From Smittia aterrima (Eukaryota > Arthropoda > Insecta > Diptera > Chironomidae): a stretch of 64,000 bases of DNA. The notes beneath the pieces were generated by a model that had not been told where the DNA came from, ran no database searches, and was given only the letters and a program-made list of their open reading frames with translations. The stretch is taken from contig CP093829.1 of the NCBI GenBank assembly GCA_033063855.1, forward strand, positions 9,310,243 through 9,374,242, in the 5' to 3' direction. Position numbers and translations under genes: made by a program. Below are positions 24,275 to 36,157 of the stretch, in pieces (the first letter of the stretch is position 1; every line of letters begins with the position of its first letter).

Positions 24275-25350
24275 TTATTTTCTGATTAAATTTTCAATTG
24301 TAAAGTTGGATGATTTCAAATTCATTTTGCACTCGTTGGTGTTAGTCGTTAGATTGTCCGGAAGCCGATTGCAATCACTAATAGCCGTTTGAAAATTTAT
24401 TTGCTGTAGAAATTGATTTTTGAGGAGCTTATCTAAATGACTGAGATAATTGGTTGGGATATTTTGATCCACTTCTAAGGTATTTTCGAGCTTGCTACTT
24501 TCACGATGATGTTCAGCTGTTGCCGCATCATTATCACTGTTTTCACTGTCATCATAATCCTGCTTCATAACAGTAGAGCTCGGGTGCGACTCGAAACTCG
24601 TTAATGCGAATGCTTGTGCATGCTGTAAGTGGGCTCGTTGCATCAATTCCGGGTAAATTGAGAAGGCTGAGCTTTGATGAAATTGCCCGCTGAGTAACAT
24701 TTTCGCGTGACGTTGTCGTCTCGTCCTTCGACGACGATAATTTCCAGCATCAAACATGTCACTCGCACTGGGATCAAGCATCCAATAACTGCCTTTACCG
24801 TTTTCCATCGACGCTTCATCCCCCGACGACGTTGTTTTCTCACGTGGCACTTTTATGAAGCAATCGTTTAAGCTCAAATTGTGACGAATTGAATTCTGCC
24901 ATCCTTGTTTGTTCTCGCGATAATAAGGAAAGCTAATGCGGTAACAGGAAGGAAAATAAGCGGGAATTAGAGGTTGAAGTGCACTCTAATGGAGTTTCTC
25001 AGCACGACTGCGGTGAACTATCAGTCGCAGTGCAATTGTGGGAAATGTTTCAATGATTCGACTTACTTATCCATGATAAACTTGTAAATTCCACTCAGTG
25101 TCAATCGTTGATTTTGACTTGAACTAATTGCCATTGCAATTAAAGCGATGTACGAGAACGGCGGCTTCTCTGGTCTCTGCGATGCTTTCATGAACGAGAA
25201 CGGAAGTGACCAGATTGAGTTTGATAGTCCAAAAGAGTAAGGAGACATCGAAGGGAAAAATCGACTTGAGTTTCCAATGAAATGACATTCTCCGTTTAAA
25301 TTATTTTGCAATTGCTCAAGCGATGGAATCGCTGAATAATGAGGAAGCAT
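24275..25350 (-). CDS. Forkhead-box transcription factor, FoxL1-like
   Basis: The exons are 25067-25350 and 24275-24932, giving 313 residues. The forkhead domain runs from about residue 78 (RPEKPPFSYIALIAMAI) through RLTLSGIYKFIMDN, crosses the intron into FPYYRENKQGWQNSIRHNLS, and ends at GSYWMLDPSASDMF and NYRRRRTRRQRH. The recognition helix WQNSIRHNLSLNDCF is intact. An insertion (TTSSGDEASMEN) in wing 1 between VPREK and GKGSYW is longer than in most Fox proteins. The basic run after wing 2 should act as a nuclear signal. The DMF-x-x-GNYRRRR wording fits FoxL1/fd64A best among the classes I recall; other classes are possible. The C-terminal half is Ser/Asp/His-rich and probably regulatory. 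Donor is GTAAGT and acceptor CATTAG. Confidence 0.85.
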
Positions 25351-28300
25351 TTTCCTTTCTTTTAATTTTCACAAAAATTGTTTTCACTCAAAAAGTTTTC
25401 ACAAAAAAATTTCTCTTCAATTAACTTCAATTGCTCTAAAACATTTTTCTTCGACTTATCCCGACGATCGACAAATGAAAACTGATCGTGCTTCTTCTCT
25501 CATCTTTAATGAATCACTTCAAGGAAAGAAACAACAACAACACATGATGCTCCGACTTCTCTGTTTATTTAATTGTATGCAAAAATACGATGAAAACATT
25601 TTTTCTTCTGTTTTCTTTGACTTGCCTAACGATCCCTCTTTTCTCGAAAGACACACGCAAAGACATAAAATCATCGCGGCCGATGAAGATTTCCCCGGCC
25701 GAGAAGAACGAGCAAGAAGAAGAAACACAAACAAACGGTGGTGGAATGGAAAATTGAAACGAGAGTCGTAAAACTTGAAAATATCAAAGAGAAGAAAGAA
25801 TTATTTTCTCGTGTTTGTAAATTAAATAATGTGTTAAATGCCGAGCTTGTGATGTTCGAGGGAAGAAAAAACATGCGATGATCGTCGTAAGTAGAATTTC
25901 TTTGGCTCCTCCCACGATCATCTTTGCTCTCGAGAGATTGGAAACATTCGCGACGGGAAAACATTCAAAGGAAGGAACTAAATCTTCACTTTAAATTCCG
26001 TTTTATTATTAAATAGAACAAATAGCATTCGCATTGCATTAATTAACTGCTCATTGCATTTTTATTAGCTTTTTGTAATAAAAAAAAAGAAAACAGAAAG
26101 TTTCAACTCAACGCAGCTTCCAGATTGGCTCATAAAAATCTCTTTCAATAAACTCTCGAGATTGAGCGACTTTTGACGGCTCTGGAAGAGAAATCTTTGC
26201 TTCACTTAGGGCGATCAACCCCGGAATCGTGTAGATGACTAAAAATTGAGAAAATTTGATGGGCTTGTGCAGCTATAAACACAACAACACAAAGTTTATG
26301 AAGCGCGGGTGTCTTATTTATTTTTTGGAGGATGCAAGAACTGAGAAACATCCATAAAACGCGGGTCATAAAACTTCTTTTCCTTTTCTTAGCTTCGTGA
26401 ATTTCCTAGAATTATTGTCAAGCGAATAATCATAAAAAAAATATGAATGTTTATAATAATTTGAGAGGAATAACCGTAAAGCCGATCCCTCATCAAGTGC
26501 AACATCTTTCGAAACCTTCGCGCGCTGAAAAAAATGAGAAAACGCGATGATGGATATAATTAACACCTGAGCACCAAACCGAAGAAGCTTTCATTATTGC
26601 GTCTTACAGATTGTCGTGAATTTTCATTATCCTCTTCTTTAAATCGCTCAGACACTTAATTTCCTCCGTCGTTCAACAGTTTCCTCGACGAGCGATGGAG
26701 AAGGAGAGAACAAAAAGAAAAACATTTCACTGACAAAATTTTGTCTCGATGATAACATTGTTGGAATTCTTCAAATGGCTTTTCGAGGAAAACTTTAAGA
26801 TTGAAACTTGTTGATGGAGGAAAATTTTCTTTCTTCTTTCATGGCAGAAAGTTTTATTAACAAATTTGATGATAGTTACGAGCTTTTAAGGATTATATCG
26901 GTATTAAAAGGGAGATTTAAAAGCTGAATAAACACCGAGTGATAAAACTTAAGTTCGTGCAGTTTGCAAAGTTTTCTTCTTGGTGGTCAAGAGCTCATCT
27001 GACTTCTTCCTTTGAGGTTATATTATATATAATATTATAAAAGAATATAATATATAACATTTTTCGAGATTTCCTCTAATTCATCGCTGTCACGATGAGA
27101 ATCAAACCACAGATTGTAATTACTCATTTTTATCGTTCAACAGCAGATAACTTCCAGAGACGTTGGTCTCAAGGCTCGTAACAATTTTTGGGAGAGAGAA
27201 CGATAATAAAAACTGTAAACACTCGACTGTTGTTATTCGTTTCACAGTCGAAGCAGTTTTTATGTTTTAAAACTAATTAAAATGGCATTTTTTTGGGCGA
27301 GGAGATGGAACGAAGAGTGATCGTAAAATCCGGATCGAAGTACATTTTAAAGAGCGATGAGAGCTGTAAGTGTAACTCTTGTAAATGAAATTTGTTTGGA
27401 AATTGGTTTTTAATGTGCCACCTAATGCTTTAAGTGCTCTGTAATCTATGCTTCGAAAGGAACGAAACAGTTGTGAGTGTTATGGCTTGCTTTTATTAGC
27501 TATCAAATTTTCATGACTTTCCATCTTTAGTTTGCTGTTAAAATTTAAATCTCTCGCGAGGGAGGAAAGTTTGTGAAGCGAATTTTCAATTTTCCTCCCA
27601 TTTGACACCATCGCGCCGCACGAATTACTAATTCGCTCGTTGAATTCAAATTCTTTCTTCTTCAGAAAAATAAAGCATAAACACCGGCTAATTGATTTAA
27701 TTAGTGGCTCGACTGAGAGCGAGAGAAGGAGGCGTTGCTGAAATAAAAGTGAGAAAATCTCTGAAGAAAAATTTTCATATGACTTCACTGAAAATTCCTC
27801 CGCAGCCCCAGCCCACGATGATGATCAAAGGCCTTTGCGTATTAAAATATTTACAAAATAAACGCAAAACGTTGGCTTATTTAATGCGCGGTTGGAAGCC
27901 GACAGAGAGGTTTTGCTTGGCAATAAACTGCATGCGGATATGGACACACACGTCTGTTGACGAATTGTCTCTCTCTTCGAGTCGGAAAGTTTTTCATTGC
28001 AGAAAATATAATTTTCATTGCTTGTAAAAGTGGAAAAGCCTCACGAGCAAGCATCAGCTGGTGCCGAGACCTCAAATATTCTCTCCAGAGTTTTGTCCTC
28101 AATTTGTTGCATTCCATTTGAAGACACAAACAAATTTTTATCGCTTTTCCATGGAAAGACATCAAAAACTCTCAAGTTTCTCTAGAAAACAATTTCACTT
28201 CCTCGAAAGAGAGAGAACTTATAAATAATAAGTAAATTAGTTCCCAGTATTTGTGTTATTTGTTTAATTGCTCCATCAACAACCGTCGAGCAACAACAGG

Positions 28301-31300
28301 GCAATAAAACTATTTTCAAATGCATTTTTTATTCAAGCAGAATAAGATTCACATAATTAACCTATTAAGAGAGCTCTGAGACGTTTTGAGAAAATCTGCA
28401 GTCGAGAGAAGATTAAGCGACAAGAAAAATATTGAGCAATTAAGATGACACTTTGAAAACAAATAGTAAATTATTTAAAATTTCATTTATAATTCCTTCT
28501 TCCTTCGCTCGCTCTGTAAATCTGGGAGAATTGAAATCTGTTTCAAATAAATAAGGATTTCTCGAAAAGAAAAAAGTCTTAAGATAATAACGGGAGGAGT
28601 CGATTCACGTCTCACAAACTTTCTCCATCAAAGATGTTGCCGCTAACTTCTTAACGACTCCCGTTTAATGAAAATATTTTTTTAAACATTTTTTTCGCCT
28701 TGCACCATAAAAATTTGTCACAAAAATAACAACGGAAGAAATTCTGAGTTTTTGTGGTTGCACGATAGTTGTTTGTAAACAAATCGTTTATCATTGCCTT
28801 GACTTAAGAGAACACATCTTGTGGTCCAACGTTTAATGATCGTTCCTTCATGAGAATGCGACAGGAAAGAGAGAGAGAGAAAGGTGATTGTGTTAATGAG
28901 TGAAGATTACTTTTATGGTTTCAGATGATTTCACCGTAATCTCTTCTCCTCGAAGCCAGATTTTAATTTATGAGATATTGTGTTACGTGTTCGTAACTGA
29001 AAATCCTTTTCGTCGTCCGACAGGAAAATTTTCAATTGAAAAGAGAAGCTTAGGGTTAATGAAACATAATAAGATTACATTCATCAATTTTCCGTGCGTT
29101 TACTTCGCATAATTGCAAAGCCATTCCCGCAAATGGTTCACGCCGATTATCAGGTCATTAAATGCTACAAGATGTGTGTGTCGATGTTTGTCAGAAAATC
29201 TTGAATTTGTTTCGGTTTGGTTTCTTCTGCGGAAAGATTTTGAGGTTGAAGATTTAAATATTCTTCCACAGAACAGTCATCAATGTCATGTGGTGATGTT
29301 TTAAAGAGAACAAGTGTGCCGAAAATGAAATTCTTTTTGATGTCAGCCAATAAACAGAAGAAAAAAAAACTTCAAAACAATTTTTTCGCAAAACGAGGAA
29401 AAATATTTCTTCACAAAAAAAAAGAGTTTTCCATTGAACTGCAATAAAAAAAATTGAAACTTCAAAAGACTTGTTGTTTAGTGGCGATTAGTAAACAAGA
29501 GTTTTCCACCCGCAACTCACTCTCTTCTCGAAGTTGTGTGTCTAATTATTTACCAACAAAAATAAACACGTTGTCAGCGAGCGTACGAGCGAGTGAAGGG
29601 AAAAATTATTATTTTTGGTAATTTCTTAACCGATATTTTTATTGCAGTTTTATGGTTTTTCTTTGATTTTCTTCGCCTTTGATTTGGCTTGTTTTGTGTT
29701 GAACGAGACGTGTGCTTTGCTAGGCTTTTCTTGGAAAACACTTTTTATGACCCTTTCAGACTCGTTTTAACTGCTTCTCGAGCGAAGAACAAAATCGTGT
29801 GTAATTTGTTTATTGTTCTTTCCAAAAAATTTCGTAAACAGAAGTTTTATCATTTCTCGGTTAACTGGAAGCTAGTTTAGTGATAATTGCTTTGCCGCCG
29901 TTTGCGGTGATGAATCGAGTACAAGCTTTGAAGCGCAGGGACTTGGGGAGGAAGTTACGAGAACATCGAGTAGTCAATTAAGATAAATTGCGGTTCGGCG
30001 TGGGGCCAATTAAAATTGCTAGCCTATCGTCCATTTCACTCTCGTTCTGTGTGAGATTCACTCCATCGAAGGAACTAACTTTCTTTCTAAAAGTCATCAT
30101 CTAATCTGAAAGATTTTTATTCGCCACACCTGACTCTCAGAACATTTATGAATGAAAAGGAAAATGTTTCTGTTTTCGCACGTTTAAATTGCCTCTTTAA
30201 AATAATAAAACCGGAAAGATGAAAAAAAAACTCGTGAAAAGAAATCTTCAAAGTGGAAAAACATAATTAAATTATTGTAAACATGAAAAAATCCATTCAA
30301 ATGCCGACAGTCGGAGAGCTAAACATCTTAAGCAATATTTTCTTATTAATCTGTGCGGTGAAGCCACTTGAAAGAAACACGAGCGAGGAACACACGAGTC
30401 GTTAGTGACAATTATGCTTAAGGAAATGAAACAAAGTCTTTGCAATCGTTGAATGAGTTTAACAGATTGTGTTCTTCTTCATTTTATTTGCTTCTCTCAG
30501 CGCTGCACGATTTTCTTCTCATAAATTTTCATCAAACTGCAGTCGCCCTCCTCGAGCATTAAATAATAAATTAATTAAGACATTCGCTTGCAAGAAAGCA
30601 TAGCGCGTACGAGCGAGTGTTACAAGTGTTGATGCACACCACAAACGATTTATTTAAATTTATTTTAACCGCGACCGGGAAAAGAGAAAGCAATAAATAT
30701 TTGTAAATAGAGGGAAGTGTCTTGAAGGTTCACTCGATCAGAGAACTTTTTAACCTTTGCGTCAAAACTTTTGTGAAGAAGAAAATTTGATGAATCTCAA
30801 GATTTTCTCATTTCGATGACTTTAAAATATTAAGACAACCCCAAATCCCCATCCACTTCTCATTCTTTTCCCTCTGCAGCAAATGAAACCTCTACTGCAT
30901 CATTCGCTTAAAAAAAATCCATTTTTCACAATCACAAACAGTTTCTTCTTCAGTTGGATTTCTTTCTAATCTTCCGCGATTCTCAGCGCGAGCAGCAGAG
31001 AGTTCATGGATGTCTAGCAGACAACGCGATAACATTTATCTCTGCTACGAACTTCGTTTTTTTACCCTCATCCACATTCGCCTTTGGAGAAATGACAGTG
31101 AGAAAAACATGTTTCAAATCGCAACAGTTTTTGAATGAGAGAGAGACGAAAACTGCATGTGGAACATGTTTTTCGTTTTCCTTCGTCATATAAAAAAGCA
31201 ATAAATCAAATCTTAAGCGAAAATGCTTTTTCAGTCGACGGCGAGAGAAGGAAAAACATTAAGAAATCTCTTTTTCGTATTTATTTAAATATTGTTTTCT

Positions 31301-32048
31301 TTTTTCGCTTTGGAAGAAGCTTCACTGCATCGCTTTTATTTGAGTTTCATGCAGCGCGATTGTGTCGACGAAAAAATTTCGCAATTTGTCTTGATGCAGT
31401 TTTGCTAAACGCTTCAATCCATCTGTGACCGCCGTTCGTCTTGCAGATAGAAGTTACAAGCATCGTGTGAGATCCAAGAGAGAATTTTTGCTTTACGCGT
31501 CTACGAATCTCGATGACTCAGCCAGACCAACATCGCATCAATCAACTGCTTTCGATTGGCTATAATAAAAGTGCCGCTTTATGATCTCTCGTCGTTCCAC
31601 TCTTGTCGATGTCGTAAATTTTTGAGTTTTTCGGGGAAATCCAAAATTAATAACTCAACTTTTTCGTCAATTTCATTTTTTAAAATAAACAATCGTTAAA
31701 CAGAGCGAAACATGGTGGTCGTTGAGGAAAAACTAGAAATTCGTTTTTATTTTTTTATTATTGGAATGTCGTACAAAAGAAAGCGCCATTGCAGTTTTGT
31801 GTGATAACATTGAATTAACTTTAAAAGAAAAATTAAGTGACTAAAATATTTTGAACGAACAAATCATTTGTTATACATTTTCAGTCCGCTTTGATCAATG
31901 AAAACTACTTCAAAGTAATAAAATTTGATAAGAAAAAAAACACAAAAATACTTGAGCCACAAATAACCCATCGACGATGAGTCACCACAGCAATTGAAAA
32001 CAATTGATGCAACGTAAGCTTCTTTGGTTGTCATCAGTTAAAATGGCT
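25351..32048. other. Gene-free region 5' of forkhead gene
   Basis: I find no convincing coding sequence. Open frames reach about 100 codons but overlap antisense frames and have no family features. The region has AT palindromic runs near 27018-27060 and many GA/CT-rich tracts. It lies upstream of the forkhead gene and downstream of the GDP-mannose dehydratase gene. Enhancers of the forkhead gene are plausible but not readable from one genome. Confidence 0.55.
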
Positions 32049-33352
32049 TTAAGCTCTTGGATTGTTTTTCATGAGCTCAATGTCAGCACTCATCATATCT
32101 TTGACGAGTTCAAGGAAATTCACTTTCGGTTCCCAGCCGAGGATACTTTTAGCTTTTGAGGCATCGCCAAGAAGAAGATCAACTTCTGTTGGTCGGAAAT
32201 ATTTCGGATTCACCTTCACACGAACGATGTCAGTGCCCTTCTCAACTCCAACTTCGTCGACTCCTTTGCCTCTCCATTCAATCGACTTTCCAATGAACTT
32301 GAACGATTCTTCAACAAACTCGCGTACGCTGTGAGTTTCACCTGTTGCTATAACAAAATCTTCCGGCTTTTCCAGTTGCAACATCTGCCACATCGCTTCT
32401 ACGTAGTCTTTCGCGTGTCCCCAATCGCGTTTTGAATCAAGATTTCCAAGCTCCAGAACTTCTTGCTGCTTTAGAGAAATCTTCGCGACCGTTCTCGTGA
32501 TTTTTCTCGTCACAAAGTTTTCCCCTCGTCTCGGCGACTCGTGATTGAAGAGAATTCCATTGCACGCAAACATATCGTAAGCCTCGCGATAATCTAGAAG
32601 AATATTTTGTAACTCATGATGAATTAAATTTAATGATTTCCACTTACTTATCACAATCCAGAAACCGTAAAGTTTGGCACAAGCATAAGGAGATCGGGGA
32701 TAGAACGGAGTCTTCTCGTTTTGTGGAGTTTCCACGACTTTCCCGTACAACTCTGATGTCGAAGCTTGATAGAATTTGACTTGCTTTTCAAGTCCACAAG
32801 TTCTTATTGCATCTAAAAGTCTCAGTGTTCCGACACCATCGACTTCCGCTGTGTACTCTGACAGATCGAAGGAGATTTTCACGTGAGATTGAGCAGCCAA
32901 ATTATAAATTTCTGTTGGACGCACTTGAGCGATTATCTTCACGAGACAAGAACTAAAAGAAACTTCGTCATCAATAAATTCCCGGCGGCAATAAATCAAA
33001 TTACCTATCAGTCAAATCGCCGTAATGAAGTTTGAAAGCTTTTCCTTCCTGGTGCGTCGATGGATTTTGATACAAATGTGCGATTCGCTGAGTGTTGAAA
33101 CTACTCGATCGTCTAATGATGCCATGGACTTCATAACCTTTTGAGAGAAGAAATTCGGCGAGATAAGATCCATCCTAGGAAAGAGAATTTTAATTTTTAT
33201 TAAAATTTTGATGCCGGGCGTAAATGTAAACAAAAGAAAATTGTACTCGTGTCTTTTGTTTTTTCTTTTGTAAATAAACTTACTTGTCCTGTTATCCCAG
33301 TAATTAGAGCAACTTTGTCTGATGGACTTCCACTTCTTGCTAAAGGCAACAT
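32049..33352 (-). CDS. Gmd: GDP-mannose 4,6-dehydratase
   Basis: The exons are 33284-33352, 33005-33174, 32648-32952 and 32049-32593; they sum to 1089 nt, giving 362 residues, close to the family's usual 350-375. The enzyme turns GDP-D-mannose into GDP-4-keto-6-deoxy-mannose, the first step of de novo GDP-L-fucose synthesis in the cytosol. Visible signatures are GITGQDG (NADP-binding GxxGxxG, about 19-25), HYGDLTDSSCLV, AAQSHVKISFDLSEYTA, STSELYGKV with the catalytic Ser/Thr and Glu, the SPYACAK YxxxK pair, NHESPRRG, KRDWGHAKDYVEAMW and YFRPTEVD. All introns are GT-AG and 50-110 nt long. It was assembled by matching remembered family sequence, and the joins keep frame throughout. Confidence 0.93.
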
Positions 33353-33904
33353 ATTTCTTATTTGATTTAATTAATTTTGTGGTGAAATTTGAGAAATTAT
33401 TTCTTTTTTTTTTTGACGAAACTGAGCAAATCACTGGGCAAAAATTACGAGGAGAAAAACAGACAGAAATGGTTCCATACAACAGCTGAAAAGAAACTTG
33501 TTGGCAAATACGAATTAGCAACGACCGTTACGAACTCATTTACAAAACTACGTTTATCTTTGAACAAAACAAAGAATCGTCAGCTGAACTTTGGAAAGTT
33601 TGTTTTAAACAGTTGTAACATAATTTAGATTAGCTGGCAACGATGGAAAATCTGATGGACTCAAACCACTTTGCGACTTCTTGTCATCATTATCGAAAGA
33701 TGGTTCAAAAGATTTTGGAAAAAAATTAAAATGATTTTACAACTTGTTACTTTTTATTTTTTCACTTTATTTATTCTTCATCATTAGCTTATTATTTCGC
33801 TGATTTATGTTTCGGTGGTTTTACAATTCTGGCATCTTCAGAGCTTTCGCAATTTAAATTAAAGACAATTACAATGTTTTGTCAAGAATTATTCTGAGAA
33901 TTAT
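33353..33904. other. Spacer between Gmd and F-box gene A
   Basis: This spacer should contain the Gmd promoter and the 3' end of F-box gene A. AATAAATAAA on the minus strand near 33770 is a likely polyadenylation signal for gene A. Beyond it, 33605-33703 holds a coding-like fragment described separately. Confidence 0.5.
33605..33703 (-). pseudogene. Coding-like fragment conserved downstream of F-box gene A
   Basis: On the minus strand this segment can be read as 32 codons beginning PSFDNDDKKSQSGLSPSDF and ending in TAA. A closely related segment follows F-box gene C at 57745-57861. Differences between the two include synonymous changes and the frame is open in both, which suggests former or present coding sequence. 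No ATG, and no upstream exon joined by an obvious acceptor, was found. It could be the last exon of a lost gene duplicated along with the F-box gene. Confidence 0.4.
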
Positions 33905-35434
33905 TTACCAAATATGAGACAACTCAACTATTTCTAGCGAAGTATAATCCTCAATCATTATTTCTTCCAATTCCTTTATGTCAACTCCTTTCAATTCACA
34001 AACTTCCAATATGTCAAACTTTCTCTTCATTGATTTCAACATTTTAAAATCTTCTTCATCGATTGATTGGAGTGCAAGAATTGTTACGTTCGGCATTGAA
34101 TCTAATAAATATTTTAGATTGGCAGCGCTATCACATTCAAGCAAAGTCAGCTCAGTAATTGAAGTTGACTTTTTATTTGGAACCTCGTTATCGAAAAAAG
34201 CTTTAAATGACCAGAGGGCAAGATACTTCAACTTTGGCATTGCCATGATCATGTCGAAGGTTTCTCCGTCTTCATGTGATATTTCGAACCACAAACTACT
34301 TAGATGATCGCTTTGTGACTTAATGAAGTTCAGAAAGTTTGTGAAATTATCATGGATTATCGTATAAGCAAAAACTATTGTCAAACTCTTGAGCTTAAAT
34401 TGAAACTTCTTCCAAGATTCATCTTCGAATATTTGATCTGTTTTTTCTGACTGAAGATTAAGATATTTCAGTTTATCGAAGTTCTCGAGCATTTTTGTTA
34501 AAATATCTTTGTCGAATTCACAATAGTTTTTTAAATCAAGATCTTCGATAGAAACAGAGTTTAACAAAAGTCTGGCTAAAGTTTCGCTATAACTGTTGTT
34601 GTCAAGATCAACAATAAGCTGTTTAAGCTTTGGAAACTTAAAAGCTTCGAAAGATTCAATCTTTGAAGATGGATCTTCAAATGAAAGGACGCCATTCTCC
34701 CAGACAGAAATGCTTTCTACGGATGATTCGATTGCTGATAAGAATCTCCACAAATCCAGTTTCTTTCTAAAATAAACATTGTCGAGTGAAACATTTTTCC
34801 ATTCGTGAGCCTTACTACAAAAGAAATCAAGTTCTGAATCGGTTATGTAGTCGGCGACTTTTCTTTGATTTCCAATTTCATCTTCTACATTCACGGTCCA
34901 TCGTTTGATTTTAATGTTCTGATACAGTCTTGAGCTGTTCTTCAGCAAATTGAAATCTTCCAACTGAGTCGCACTTTTATCATTGAAACCAATTTTAGTT
35001 TCAATAAGATCTAACGTCGAAGCGAGGAAGTTGTAATCAAATAAGCCGACTTTTTGAATCCTAACCAAATCTTTGCCGTTGATTTTAAAATCTCGATCAA
35101 AAACAACTTCAATTTCCTGCATGAGAACTTTGGACGACGCGATGAAGTTGTAATAACTTGGACTAACTTCTGAAGCTGCTAATAAGTCTGTGCCACTTAA
35201 ATGTTTAAGGATCATCTCAGGAATGCCAAGAAAACGAGAGAAATATTCCAATGGATCCATGTTCGTCAGCTCAGATAATTTGATGATTTTCTCTTTTGGC
35301 TTTCCATTCAAAATTTCCTTTTTTTCTGCTTCTGTTTCATCCGCTGGCTTGATATTATCGATTGGACCCTCAATGAAAGTTTTTCGTTTCAAAGACATTT
35401 CCTCAGTCGAGATCGGTGATAAGCTTTTCTCCAT
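33905..35434 (-). CDS. F-box/leucine-rich protein A
   Basis: A single coding exon gives 509 residues. An F-box-like domain lies at about 68-105 (GIPEMILKHLSGTDLLAASE, then VSPSYYNFIASS), preceded by an acidic/Lys-rich N-terminus. From about residue 170 to the end there are irregular leucine-rich units such as FPKLKQLIVDL, FDKLKYLNLQ, FKLKSLTIVF, MPKLKYLALW and SITELTLLEC. By family, such proteins bind Skp1 through the F-box and a substrate through the repeats within an SCF ubiquitin ligase; the target is unknown. Three paralogues (B, C, D) lie 18-28 kb away on the other strand. A alone has 38 extra residues (113-150). The start is ATG at 35434, 8 nt after the 3' splice site of a 5'UTR intron. 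Confidence 0.85.
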   Translation of the reverse strand: MEKSLSPISTEEMSLKRKTFIEGPIDNIKPADETEAEKKEILNGKPKEKIIKLSELTNMDPLEYFSRFLGIPEMILKHLSGTDLLAASEVSPSYYNFIASSKVLMQEIEVVFDRDFKINGKDLVRIQKVGLFDYNFLASTLDLIETKIGFNDKSATQLEDFNLLKNSSRLYQNIKIKRWTVNVEDEIGNQRKVADYITDSELDFFCSKAHEWKNVSLDNVYFRKKLDLWRFLSAIESSVESISVWENGVLSFEDPSSKIESFEAFKFPKLKQLIVDLDNNSYSETLARLLLNSVSIEDLDLKNYCEFDKDILTKMLENFDKLKYLNLQSEKTDQIFEDESWKKFQFKLKSLTIVFAYTIIHDNFTNFLNFIKSQSDHLSSLWFEISHEDGETFDMIMAMPKLKYLALWSFKAFFDNEVPNKKSTSITELTLLECDSAANLKYLLDSMPNVTILALQSIDEEDFKMLKSMKRKFDILEVCELKGVDIKELEEIMIEDYTSLEIVELSHIW

Positions 35435-35442
35435 AATCTTTA

Positions 35443-35594
35443 TCTAGAAAAGTAAAATATAATTCAAATGAAATATTCCAGAAGGAAAAATAATGCGAGC
35501 AGTGGATGTTACCTCTTCGAATGTTGAGCACAAAATGAACAAAAGATGAAAAAGTTTCCCTTTAATTTCTTTATTTCACTCGAATTCTTATAAG
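35443..35594 (-). promoter_or_regulatory. Promoter and 5'UTR intron of F-box gene A
   Basis: CTTATAAG at 35587-35594 is a TATA box. About 80 nt downstream a UTR exon ends in TTCGAAGAG, followed by an intron (35444-35512, GTAACA to CTAG) that ends just before the start codon. The same arrangement precedes paralogues B and C, and the UTR intron also precedes D. Confidence 0.6.
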
Positions 35595-36157
35595 ATTTTT
35601 TTTCCTAAGATTCGAAAAACGTGGCGACTATTTGAGTCGAAGCATTTTCTCACCAAAAACTAGATGAGATTTGCTACAAAAGTAATGAAAGCAGTATTAA
35701 CAAATTACTAGAACTTCATATTTTTTTAACGTCTGAAAGTACATTCCTAAGTATTCCGTATTCCTTCTTATTAGTTAGCAGAAGTCAGTTATTAGGAATT
35801 TGTCCGTTAAATTTTACTGAGCAATTCATCGGTCCGTGAAACTGTTATTAGGTTCCAAAATTTGGGATTTTCCCTTTCGAATTCAATGATTCTGCTTTAT
35901 CGTTGTTCTGCTTTATCGAGTGTGGAAATTCTGTCCTTTCAATTTTTTAACTTTGTAGACGTGTCGCTTAATTATAAGAAAGGACCTAAACTCAATTTAT
36001 ATTTGGTTTAAACACGCGCATCTCTCAAATTATTTTGATTAGATAATTTTATTGAAAAAAAAGTTTTAAAAAAGAAAGTTCAAAGGTTGTTTACATTTGA
36101 AATCAAAGAAAAATCCGGAATTTCTTGAATTATCAACGAAAATTCTAAAACACGAAA

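Noticed and set aside
33978..34307. Plus-strand frames opposite F-box gene A, and matching antisense frames opposite B, C and D
   Set aside because: They are conserved only because they are the reverse of the conserved F-box coding sequence.
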